DNA from: Pseudomonas sp. stari2 | GTDB lineage: Bacteria; Pseudomonadota; Gammaproteobacteria; Pseudomonadales; Pseudomonadaceae | NCBI RefSeq assembly: GCF_040760005.1 | Contig: NZ_CP099760.1 | Span: 707,001 to 771,000, forward strand | Length of the DNA stretch: 64,000 nucleotides | Direction of reading: 5' to 3' | Shown here: positions 26,839-34,565 of the stretch, piece after piece | How positions within the stretch are numbered: the stretch's first letter is position 1 | Layout: each line of letters begins with the position of its first letter | The notes under the pieces: generated by a model | The model's input: the letters and a program-made list of their open reading frames with translations, nothing else | Told to the model about the DNA's origin: nothing | The model's database searches: none | Program-made: the position numbers and the translations under genes

Positions 26839-27873
26839 ATGAATATTCTGATCGTTGGGCCCAGTTGGGTCGGTGACATGGTGATGGCGCAGACACTCTT
26901 TCAGTGTCTCAAGCAACGCCACCCGCAGTGCGAAATCGACGTGCTGGCCCCCGAGTGGAGCCGGCCGATCCTTGAGCGCATGCCCGAAGTGCGCAAGGCT
27001 TTGAGCTTCCCGCTCGGCCACGGCGCGCTGGAGCTGGCGACCCGCCGGCGGATCGGCAAATCCCTGGCCGGCCAGTATGACCAGGCGATCCTGCTGCCGA
27101 ACTCGCTGAAGTCGGCGCTGGTGCCGTTCTTCGCCGGCATCCCGAAACGCACCGGCTGGCGTGGCGAATTCCGTTATGGCCTGCTCAATGACGTGCGCAC
27201 GCTGGACAAAGAGCGTTATCCGCTGATGATCGAGCGCTTCATGGCTTTGGCCTATGAGCCGAACGCCGAGCTGCCGAAACCCTATCCGCGCCCGAGCCTG
27301 CAGATCGACCCGGTCACCCGCGAGGCCGCATTGGCCAAGTTCGGCCTGACCCTCGATCGCCCGGTACTGGTGTTGTGCCCCGGTGCCGAGTTCGGTGAAG
27401 CCAAACGCTGGCCGTCCGAGCATTACGCCAAGGTCGCCGAAGCGCGGATTCGCGAAGGCTGGCAGGTCTGGCTGTTCGGCTCGAAGAACGATCACGCGGT
27501 CGGCGAAGATATCCGTGCGCGGTTGATACCGGGCCTGCGCGAAGAGTCCGTGAACCTCAGTGGCGGTACTTCGCTGGCCGAAGCCATCGACCTGATGTCC
27601 TGCGCAGATTCTGTAGTCTCCAACGATTCCGGTCTGATGCACGTCGCGGCGGCGCTGAACCGTCCGTTGGTGGCGGTCTACGGTTCGACTTCGCCGGGTT
27701 TCACCCCGCCGTTGGCCGAACATGTGGAAATCGTCCGTCTGGGCCTCGATTGCAGCCCGTGCTTCGACCGCACCTGCCGTTTCGGCCATTACAACTGCCT
27801 GCGCCAGCTGATGCCGGACGCGGTCAACGATGCCTTGCAGCGTTTGCAGGGCTCCGTGGTCGAGGTTCATTAA
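26839..27873 (+). CDS. waaF: Lipopolysaccharide heptosyltransferase II
   Basis: GT9 enzyme adding the second L,D-heptose of the inner core, on the cytoplasmic face of the inner membrane. It begins MNILIVGPSWVGDMVMAQTLF, the classic WaaF start. It has CPGAEFGEAKRWP near residue 185, the DLMSCADSVVSNDSGLMHVAAAL donor-binding region and ALYG-like AVYGSTSPGFTPPL. The 344-residue length is typical. It is the first gene of the core operon; the next start lies 2 bases past its stop. Confidence 0.97.
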   Translation: MNILIVGPSWVGDMVMAQTLFQCLKQRHPQCEIDVLAPEWSRPILERMPEVRKALSFPLGHGALELATRRRIGKSLAGQYDQAILLPNSLKSALVPFFAGIPKRTGWRGEFRYGLLNDVRTLDKERYPLMIERFMALAYEPNAELPKPYPRPSLQIDPVTREAALAKFGLTLDRPVLVLCPGAEFGEAKRWPSEHYAKVAEARIREGWQVWLFGSKNDHAVGEDIRARLIPGLREESVNLSGGTSLAEAIDLMSCADSVVSNDSGLMHVAAALNRPLVAVYGSTSPGFTPPLAEHVEIVRLGLDCSPCFDRTCRFGHYNCLRQLMPDAVNDALQRLQGSVVEVH

Positions 27874-27874
27874 C

Positions 27875-28936
27875 TTGCGGGTATTGCTGATCAAGACCTC
27901 ATCGCTGGGCGACGTGATTCATGCGTTGCCGGCGCTGACCGACGCGGCCCGGGCGATTCCCGGGATCAAATTCGACTGGGTGGTGGAAGAAGGCTTTGCC
28001 GAAATCCCGACCTGGCACCCGGCCGTGGGCAAGGTGATTCCGGTGGCGATCCGTCGCTGGCGCAAGAGTCTCTGGAAAACCATCACCAGCGGCGAGTGGA
28101 AACGCTTCAAACAATCCGTTCGGGCGAACAAGTATGACCTGGTAATCGACGCGCAAGGCCTGCTGAAAAGCGCCTGGCTGACTCGTTACGTCAAAGCCCC
28201 GGTGGCCGGTCTCGACAAGGGCTCGGCCCGTGAGCCGATCGCCGCGCGTTTTTATGATCGCAAACTGGCGGTGGCCCGTGGTCAGCACGCCGTTGAGCGC
28301 GTACGCCAATTGTTCGCTATCGCCTTGGGTTACGACTTGCCCAAAGGCCTCGGTGATTACGGCCTCAACGTCGAGCGTCTGGTCGAACTGCCGCGCAAGA
28401 ATGCTTACGTAGTGTTCCTCCACGGCACCACTTGGGACACCAAGCACTGGCCGGAAAGCTATTGGCGTGAGCTGACCGAGCGGGTCGGCTACCTCGGTGT
28501 CGGGATCAGGCTGCCGTGGGGCAACCCGCTGGAGAAGGCCCGGGCCGAGCGCATCGCTGCCGGCTTCAAGCATGCCGAAGTGCTGCCGAAACTGAACCTG
28601 GCCGGAGTCGGTAAGGTGCTGGCCGGCGCCCAGGCGTGCGTTGCGGTGGACACCGGTCTCGGCCATCTCGCTGCGGCACTGGATGTGCCCACAATTTCGC
28701 TGTTCGGTCCGACCAATCCGGGCCTGACCGGCGCCTACGGCAAACTGCAGATTCACCTCGGCAGCGATTTCCCGTGCGCACCGTGCCTGCAAAAGAAATG
28801 TACGTATCAACCGACCGCGCAGGATGCCCGTCAGTTTGACCTGAAACGCGAGTGGCCTTTGTGCTTCACGCGTCTGAATCCCGAGCGTGTCGCCAGCCGA
28901 CTGAGCACGTTGTTGATGGCTGAGGAGCTGCGTTGA
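27875..28936 (+). CDS. waaC: Lipopolysaccharide heptosyltransferase I
   Basis: GT9 enzyme adding the first heptose to Kdo2-lipid A. The family start RVLLIKTSSLGDVIHALPAL fixes the beginning at a TTG at 27875, with a GAGG site 9 bases before it; an in-frame ATG further upstream would add 15 unrelated residues inside waaF. Donor-site residues are in HGTTWDTKHWP and CVAVDTGLGHLAAALDVPTISLFGPTNPGLTG. Length is 353 residues. It sits between waaF and waaG with a TGATG junction to waaG, so the genes are coupled. Confidence 0.96.
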   Translation: MRVLLIKTSSLGDVIHALPALTDAARAIPGIKFDWVVEEGFAEIPTWHPAVGKVIPVAIRRWRKSLWKTITSGEWKRFKQSVRANKYDLVIDAQGLLKSAWLTRYVKAPVAGLDKGSAREPIAARFYDRKLAVARGQHAVERVRQLFAIALGYDLPKGLGDYGLNVERLVELPRKNAYVVFLHGTTWDTKHWPESYWRELTERVGYLGVGIRLPWGNPLEKARAERIAAGFKHAEVLPKLNLAGVGKVLAGAQACVAVDTGLGHLAAALDVPTISLFGPTNPGLTGAYGKLQIHLGSDFPCAPCLQKKCTYQPTAQDARQFDLKREWPLCFTRLNPERVASRLSTLLMAEELR

Positions 28937-30057
28937 TGCAATTGGCATTTGTCCTTTACAAGTATTTCCCGTTCGGTGGTTTGCAGCGCGATTTCATGCG
29001 CATCGCCCTCGAATGTCAGAAGCGTGGCCATCAGATCCGCGTCTACACCCTGATCTGGGAAGGCGACGTGCCGCCCGGTTTCGAAGTGCTGGTGGCGCCG
29101 GTCAAGGCGTTCTTCAATCATCGGCGCAACGAAAAACTCAGTGCGTGGATGGAAGCGGACCTGGCCAAGCGCCCGGTGGATCGTCTGATCGGCTTCAACA
29201 AGATGCCGGGGCTGGACGTCTACTACGCCGCCGACGGCTGCTTCGAAGACAAGGCGCAGAACCTGCGCCATTCGCTGTACCGTCGCTGGGGTCGCTATCG
29301 CCACTTCGCCGAGTACGAGCGCGCAGTGTTCGCCAAAGACGCAAAAACCGAAGTGTTGATGATTTCCGAAGTGCAGCAGCCGCTGTTCATCAAGCATTAC
29401 GATACGCCGCTGGAGCGCTTCCACTTGTTGCCGCCGGGCATCGCCCAGGATCGTCGGCGTCCGGCGGATGCTGACGAGATTCGCGCCGGATTCCGCGCCG
29501 AATTCAATCTGAAGGACGACGAACTGTTGCTGGTGCAGATCGGTTCCGGGTTCAAGACCAAGGGTGTCGATCGCAGCCTGAAAGCCCTGGCCGCATTGCC
29601 CGCCGAGCTGAAGAAACGCACCCGGCTGTTTGTAATTGGCCAGGACGACCCCAAATTGTTCCAGATGCAGAGTGCAACTTTGGGTTTGGGCGACAACGTG
29701 TCGTTCCTCAAGGGGCGCAGCGATATCCCGCGCTTCCTGCTCGGCGCCGATCTGTTGATCCACCCGGCGTACAACGAAAACACCGGTACGGTGCTGCTTG
29801 AAGCACTGGTCGCAGGATTGCCGGTGCTGGTCAGCGCGGTCTGCGGCTACGCCCATTACATTGCCGAGGCCGATGCCGGGCGCGTGCTGGACGAACCGTT
29901 CGATCAGGCGCAATTGACGCAGTACCTGACCGACATGTTGAACGACGACGCTGCACGGGCGGCCTGGAGCCGCAACGGTCTGGCTTTCGCCGAGACGGCC
30001 GACCTCTACAGCATGCCGCAGCACGCGGCCGATGTGATTCTGGCGGAGCACGCTTAA
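28936..30057 (+). CDS. waaG: LPS core glycosyltransferase WaaG (GT4)
   Basis: Adds the first hexose of the outer core to heptose II. It begins MQLAFVLYKYFPFGGLQRDFMRIA, typical of WaaG. The GT4 donor site reads HPAYNENTGTVLLEALVAGLPVL with the E-x7-E pair near residue 285. The ATG at 28936 shares a base with the waaC stop (TGATG). The length of 373 residues matches the family. In P. aeruginosa the WaaG product transfers GalN to the core; which sugar is used here is not visible. Confidence 0.96.
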   Translation: MQLAFVLYKYFPFGGLQRDFMRIALECQKRGHQIRVYTLIWEGDVPPGFEVLVAPVKAFFNHRRNEKLSAWMEADLAKRPVDRLIGFNKMPGLDVYYAADGCFEDKAQNLRHSLYRRWGRYRHFAEYERAVFAKDAKTEVLMISEVQQPLFIKHYDTPLERFHLLPPGIAQDRRRPADADEIRAGFRAEFNLKDDELLLVQIGSGFKTKGVDRSLKALAALPAELKKRTRLFVIGQDDPKLFQMQSATLGLGDNVSFLKGRSDIPRFLLGADLLIHPAYNENTGTVLLEALVAGLPVLVSAVCGYAHYIAEADAGRVLDEPFDQAQLTQYLTDMLNDDAARAAWSRNGLAFAETADLYSMPQHAADVILAEHA

Positions 30058-30864
30058 ATGAAGTTGATGCTGGCTGAACCGTTCAAGAGCCTCTGGGCTG
30101 GGCGCGATGCGTTCGCGGAGGTCGAGGGCTTGCAGGGCGAGGTGTACCGCGAGCTGGAAGCCCGCAGGACTTTGCGCACGGAAGTCGACGGCAACGGATT
30201 TTTCGTCAAGATCCACCGTGGCATCGGCTGGGGTGAGATTTTCAAGAACCTGCTGACCGCCAAGCTTCCGGTGCTCGGTGCGGGTCAGGAATGGAAGGCT
30301 ATCCAGCGCTTGCAGGAAGTCGGTGTGCCGACCATGACCGCCGTCGCGTACGGCGAGAAGGGCAGCAACCCGGCGGATCAGCATTCGTTCATCGTCACCG
30401 AAGAGCTGGCACCGACCATCAGTCTCGAAGACTTCAGCATCGACTGGGTCAAGCAACCGCCGCAGCCGAAACTCAAACGCGCGCTGATCGCCGAGGTCGC
30501 ACGTATGACGGGCATGATGCACCGCGCGGGGGTCAACCACCGCGACTGCTACATCTGCCACTTCCTGCTGCACACCGACAAACCGGTGACCCCGGAAGAT
30601 TTCAAACTCTCGGTGATCGACCTGCACCGTGCCCAGACCCGCCCGACGATTTCTCAGCGCTGGCGCAACAAGGATCTGGCGGCGCTGTATTTTTCCGCGC
30701 TGGACATCGGCCTGACCCGTCGCGACAAACTGCGCTTTCTCAAAGGTTACTTCCAGCAACCGCTGCGCCAGATCCTGGCTGAGGAGGCGTCGTTGCTGAG
30801 CTGGCTCGAAGGCAAGGCCAACAAGCTTTATGAGCGCAAGCAGCGATACGGGGATGCGCTCTGA
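30058..30864 (+). CDS. waaP: LPS core heptose (I) kinase WaaP
   Basis: Phosphorylates heptose I of the inner core, which in P. aeruginosa is needed for outer-membrane integrity. Eukaryotic-like kinase motifs are seen: FFVKIHRG (ATP lysine), a catalytic loop GVNHRDCYICHFLL and metal-binding VIDLHRAQ. At 268 residues it matches WaaP of pseudomonads. The ATG follows the waaG stop with no gap; the next kinase gene overlaps its last base. It is the first of four consecutive kinase genes. Confidence 0.96.
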   Translation: MKLMLAEPFKSLWAGRDAFAEVEGLQGEVYRELEARRTLRTEVDGNGFFVKIHRGIGWGEIFKNLLTAKLPVLGAGQEWKAIQRLQEVGVPTMTAVAYGEKGSNPADQHSFIVTEELAPTISLEDFSIDWVKQPPQPKLKRALIAEVARMTGMMHRAGVNHRDCYICHFLLHTDKPVTPEDFKLSVIDLHRAQTRPTISQRWRNKDLAALYFSALDIGLTRRDKLRFLKGYFQQPLRQILAEEASLLSWLEGKANKLYERKQRYGDAL

Positions 30865-31598
30865 TGGCGGGTTGGAATCTTGAACCCGGCTACAGCGACC
30901 TCGCAGCGGATTTTGGCAGTCTTGAGGCGGTATTCGCGCTGGAAGGCGAGCGCCTGACCCGCGATCCGCTGTCCGAAGTCATCCGTGTGCAGCGCAACGG
31001 TGTCAACTATTACGTCAAACGCTACTCCGGCGCCGGCAAGGGCTTGCGCCGCTACATCGGCAAGCCGCGGGTGAAGATGGAGTGGCAGAACCTCAAGCGT
31101 TTCGCCAAGTGGGGCATCCCGACCGCCGAAGTGGTGGCCTGGGGCCTGGAGCGCAACGGCATGGCCTACGATCGCGGGGCGATGATTACCCGCGAGCTGC
31201 CGCGTACCGAGGACCTCTCGGCACTGGCCGAACGCAACGATCCCAAGCTGCGCAATCACAGCTGGGTCGACGGCATCAGCCGGCAACTGGCCGTCTATAC
31301 CCGGACGATGCACGATCATCGCTTTACCCATAACGATCTGAAATGGCGCAACCTGCTGATCGACGATCAGGCGCAGCTGTTTCTCATCGACTGCCCGAAC
31401 GGCGATTTCTGGCGCGGTTTCTGGCTCAAGTACCGGATTACCAAGGATCTGGCCTGTCTTGACAAGGTTGCCAAATATCACCTGTCGAACACCCAGCGAT
31501 TGCGCTTCTACCTGCAATACCGCCAGCGTGACCGGCTCAATGCCGCCGACAAGAAACGGATTCGTCACGTGGTGAGATTTTTCGAGGGACGCGAATGA
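30864..31598 (+). CDS. LPS-core kinase, WaaP/InaA family (second in series)
   Basis: A 244-residue kinase-fold protein. It shows the ATP lysine in YYVKRYSG, a full catalytic loop HNDLKWRNLLID and the metal motif LIDCPNG. It should be an active sugar or heptose kinase acting on the LPS core; the position is unknown. The corresponding PAO1 gene (PA5008, as I recall named wapP) lies at the same place. The start at 30864 overlaps the waaP stop and its own stop overlaps the next start (ATGA). Confidence 0.88.
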   Translation: MAGWNLEPGYSDLAADFGSLEAVFALEGERLTRDPLSEVIRVQRNGVNYYVKRYSGAGKGLRRYIGKPRVKMEWQNLKRFAKWGIPTAEVVAWGLERNGMAYDRGAMITRELPRTEDLSALAERNDPKLRNHSWVDGISRQLAVYTRTMHDHRFTHNDLKWRNLLIDDQAQLFLIDCPNGDFWRGFWLKYRITKDLACLDKVAKYHLSNTQRLRFYLQYRQRDRLNAADKKRIRHVVRFFEGRE

Positions 31599-32347
31599 CT
31601 GATTTTCTCGCCGCTGAAGACCGTGCGCTGCTGGAGCGCCACGGTCTCGGCACGTTCGACGCGCTGTGGGCCAAGCAGCTCGAAGCGGTGGATGAGCCGA
31701 ACACCGACGGTGGCGGCTGGAGCAGTGTGTTCCGCCTCGAACTCGAAGGCCACGGCTATTACCTCAAGCGCCAGAGCAATTACCTGACCCGTACCTTGCA
31801 TGCGCCGTTCGGCGAGCCGACGTTTGCCCGGGAATTTCGCAATATCAGCCGTTACAACCAGCTCGGTATTCCGGCATTGCAGGCGGCGTTTTTCGGTCAG
31901 CGCAAGGTCAACGGCGAAGTGCGCGCGATCCTGCTGACCCGCGCCCTCGATGGTTGGGATGATCTGGATTCGCTGCTGCAGCGCTGGTCGAGCCTCGAAG
32001 TTACGCAGCAATCGGCGATTCTCAAGGCCTGCGGTCAACTGGCGCGGCTTCTGCACGGTGTGCGTCAGGTGCACGGCTGCTTTTATCCGAAGCATATTTT
32101 CCTGCGGGCCGAAGGCGCCGGTTATCAGGCGCAACTGATCGATCTGGAAAAGACTCGCCCTCTGCTGTTCGGTCAGCGGGATCGGGTCAAGGACCTGGAG
32201 CCGTTGCTGCGCCGGGCGCCGGAGTGGACTGATGCCCAGTTGCGCGAGTTGCTGGCGGCGTATCTCGATCAGTCGGTCGACAGTTCGCTGGTCGACAGCT
32301 GGGTCACCCGGCTGACCGCGCGGCGCAGTCGCAAGGAGACGCGCTGA
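31595..32347 (+). CDS. InaA-type LPS kinase-like protein with altered catalytic loop (third in series)
   Basis: A 250-residue protein with the N-lobe lysine in YYLKRQSNY, the helix HAPFGEPTFAREFRNI, and the metal motif LIDLEKTRPLLF. The catalytic loop reads VHGCFYPKHIFL, with Cys where most members have Asp. It may therefore be inactive, use a different base or act as a scaffold for the neighbours. The ATG at 31595 overlaps the previous stop and its stop overlaps the next gene, so the whole series should be made together. Compare PAO1 PA5007 (wapQ, from memory). Confidence 0.85.
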   Translation: MTDFLAAEDRALLERHGLGTFDALWAKQLEAVDEPNTDGGGWSSVFRLELEGHGYYLKRQSNYLTRTLHAPFGEPTFAREFRNISRYNQLGIPALQAAFFGQRKVNGEVRAILLTRALDGWDDLDSLLQRWSSLEVTQQSAILKACGQLARLLHGVRQVHGCFYPKHIFLRAEGAGYQAQLIDLEKTRPLLFGQRDRVKDLEPLLRRAPEWTDAQLRELLAAYLDQSVDSSLVDSWVTRLTARRSRKETR

Positions 32348-33798
32348 TGCAACTGTCCGACCTGAAAAACGCCGGACGTACGCCGAATCTGCCGCTGACG
32401 GTTTCGCTGGCCGATGCGGCGGGGCCGGCCGATCTGCAATTGCTCAGCCTGTTGCGGGTGTTGCCAGGGCAGCGCTACGTCGGTGCCGGTGTGTGGCGCG
32501 GTCGCCCGGTGCTGGCCAAGTTGCTGGTCGGCAGCAAGGCTGCACGGCATTTTCAGCGTGAACTGGAAGGCGTGAAACTGCTCGCCGCCCAGGGCATGAC
32601 CACTCCGTTACTGCTGGCCGATGGCCTGAAGGACGGCGAGGGCGGCTGGTTGTTGTTCGAGTTCCTTGAAGGCGCTGAAAGCCTGGGCGATGCCTGGAGC
32701 AAGGTCGAGTCCTTGCCGGTGTTGGCCGACGAGCAATCGTCGGTACTGGCCGAGGCCCTCGGCGCCATTGGCCAATTGCACGGCAAAGGCCTGTGGCAGG
32801 AAGACCTGCACCTGGACAACCTGCTGCGTCACGGCGGTCAGTTGTATCTGATCGATGGCGCCGGCATCTGCGCGGAAAACGTCGGTCAGCCATTGTCCCG
32901 GCAGAAAGTGCTGGAAAACCTCGGGGTGTTTTTCGCCCAGTTGCCCAAGTCGCTCGAGCCCTTCACCGAAGAGTTGCTGGTGTATTACCTGCTGAGCAAC
33001 AGCGAGCATGCGCTGCCGCTGGAGGCATTGCAGAAGCAGATCGACAAGGTGCGCGCCTGGCGCTTGAAGGACTTCCTGATCAAGGTCGGTCGTGAATGCA
33101 CGTTGTTCAGCGTGCGGCGTGGGGCTTTCGGTCTGCGGTCGATCCGTCGCGAAGAAGAGCCCGCGATGCTGCCGGTGCTGGAGCAGGCCGATGCTTTGCT
33201 TGATCAGGGCCACCTGTACAAGACCGGCGGCGCGGCCAGCGTCGGCAAGGTCGAAGTCGCTGGGCGTCCGCTGGTGATCAAACGTTACAACATCAAGAAT
33301 TTTGCCCATTGGCTCAAGCGCTTCTGGCGCCCGAGCCGTGCCTGGCATTCGTGGCGTGAAGGCAATCGTCTGGCATTCCTTGGTATCGCCACGCCCAAAC
33401 CGCTGGCGGTGCTGGAAACGCGGTTTTTCTGGCTGCGCAGCAAAGCGTACCTGATCACCGAGTATCTGGCCGGGCCGGACATCATCGAGCGTTTTTCGCC
33501 GTATGTTGAAAGCGGCGAGGCGCCGGAAGCCGAGTTGCAGGCGCTGGATCAGTTGTTTGCGCGGTTGATTGCCGAACGCATCAGTCATGGCGACTTCAAG
33601 GGCCACAACCTGTTCTGGCATGAGGATCGCTGGGCGCTGATCGATCTGGATTCGATGTGCCAGCACGGCTCGGCGGGCAGCTTTGCTCCGGCCTATGCTC
33701 GGGATCGCGCGCGGTTCATGCGCAACTGGCCTGAGAACAGTGCGTTGTATCGGGTGATTGATCAGCGTTTGCCGAAGGATGCATTGGGCGCTGCGTGA
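32347..33798 (+). CDS. Tandem (two-domain) LPS kinase-like protein, fourth in series
   Basis: This 483-residue protein has two kinase folds in a row. The first (about 40-250) shows VLAKLLVG, the catalytic loop WQEDLHLDNLL and LIDGAGI. The second (about 290-480) shows LVIKRYNIKN, the loop SHGDFKGHNLFW and LIDLDSM. Both keep the catalytic Asp and metal Asp, so both could be active. It may have arisen by fusion of two family members. Targets are unknown; the LPS core is the natural guess from context. The start forms a TGATG overlap with the previous gene. It ends the first uninterrupted part of the operon. Confidence 0.87.
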   Translation: MQLSDLKNAGRTPNLPLTVSLADAAGPADLQLLSLLRVLPGQRYVGAGVWRGRPVLAKLLVGSKAARHFQRELEGVKLLAAQGMTTPLLLADGLKDGEGGWLLFEFLEGAESLGDAWSKVESLPVLADEQSSVLAEALGAIGQLHGKGLWQEDLHLDNLLRHGGQLYLIDGAGICAENVGQPLSRQKVLENLGVFFAQLPKSLEPFTEELLVYYLLSNSEHALPLEALQKQIDKVRAWRLKDFLIKVGRECTLFSVRRGAFGLRSIRREEEPAMLPVLEQADALLDQGHLYKTGGAASVGKVEVAGRPLVIKRYNIKNFAHWLKRFWRPSRAWHSWREGNRLAFLGIATPKPLAVLETRFFWLRSKAYLITEYLAGPDIIERFSPYVESGEAPEAELQALDQLFARLIAERISHGDFKGHNLFWHEDRWALIDLDSMCQHGSAGSFAPAYARDRARFMRNWPENSALYRVIDQRLPKDALGAA

Positions 33799-33855
33799 TT
33801 TCTTTCGCAAGTCGGTAAGAAGTTTCCGCAATAAAATTCGGGTAAGGCAGGTGGC

Positions 33856-33876
33856 GACAAATCCTTGTGATTTGTC
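33856..33876 (+). terminator. Hairpin in the gap after the kinase series
   Basis: Perfect 8-base arms GACAAATC (33856-33863) and GATTTGTC (33869-33876), 5-base loop, about 60 bases past the stop. No T-run follows directly, so it is at most a weak terminator or processing site. It marks the first break in the otherwise overlapping gene series. Confidence 0.4.
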
Positions 33877-33957
33877 CTACGGCTTTCCCGGAACCCGTGA
33901 ACTGCCCCGCATAAAGCCCCGATGCTAGTTTGCCCCGACGTTCCCGGAGGGCAAACC

Positions 33958-34293
33958 ATGAACATCAAAACGGCTATTACCATCGGCGCATTTTCACTGG
34001 CTCTATCTGGCTGCGGCACTGCGGTCACGGTGTTGCAGGACGACGAAGACGCCACGCGCGGCTTGCGCAAACAGAAGACCTACTGCCAATCCATTCCGCG
34101 TATCTACAGTGGCCTGGCCCACGACTTCTGCCTGCTGCACGCGCCGCCCGACCCCACCGGCATTCTGGTGCCAGTCGTCCTGCTCGACATGACTCTTTCC
34201 GGAGTATTCGACACGGCTTGCCTGCCTTATACGATCTATCGTCAGGCGGTGGACGGGAATATCAGTGTTTATTGGCGGCCAGGCCGTGGGTGA
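33958..34293 (+). CDS. YceK/YidQ-like lipoprotein
   Basis: A 111-residue lipoprotein: signal MNIKTAITIGAFSLALSGCGTAV with lipobox LSGC. The mature part has the family-like core VPVVLLDMTLSGVFDTACLPYTIYRQ, which resembles SxxFDTxxLPxxI in E. coli YceK, plus two more Cys. The ATG at 33958 has a strong GGAGG site. It should be anchored in the outer or inner membrane; there is no Asp at +2 (Gly follows the Cys), so the outer membrane is likely. The function is unknown. It interrupts the LPS-core unit with its own gaps on both sides. Confidence 0.8.
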   Translation: MNIKTAITIGAFSLALSGCGTAVTVLQDDEDATRGLRKQKTYCQSIPRIYSGLAHDFCLLHAPPDPTGILVPVVLLDMTLSGVFDTACLPYTIYRQAVDGNISVYWRPGRG

Positions 34294-34565
34294 GGCTTTT
34301 AAAACTTTTGCGGCTTCCAGAAAGCGAAAAGCCCCGGTGATCTCACCGAGGCATCAACGCCGACCGGGATCTCCCAGTCCATTTGCAGGGGAGTCTAAGT
34401 TGAAGCTTCTGATGCGTCAACGCGTTGGCCGGCCAGTTCCGCTAGAGGTTTGTCGGCGCTTTTAAGCTATAATCCCGCCCTTTAGCTGTCTCTCGCCCGG
34501 TGCGAGGGCACATCATTTTTCAAGGCGCATCGCGCCTGAATGCAGACTAAAGAGGCTAGACCCCT
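34294..34565 (+). promoter_or_regulatory. Leader and probable promoter region of the carbamoyltransferase unit
   Basis: This 272-base gap has no gene. A perfect -10 hexamer TATAAT lies at 34468-34473, 93 bases before the GTG start; no good -35 is seen at the right spacing. Upstream, about 34330-34350, there is a small hairpin (CGGTGA-TC-TCACCG). The spacing suggests a fresh promoter and a 5' leader of about 85 bases for the second half of the LPS-core locus. Confidence 0.5.
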
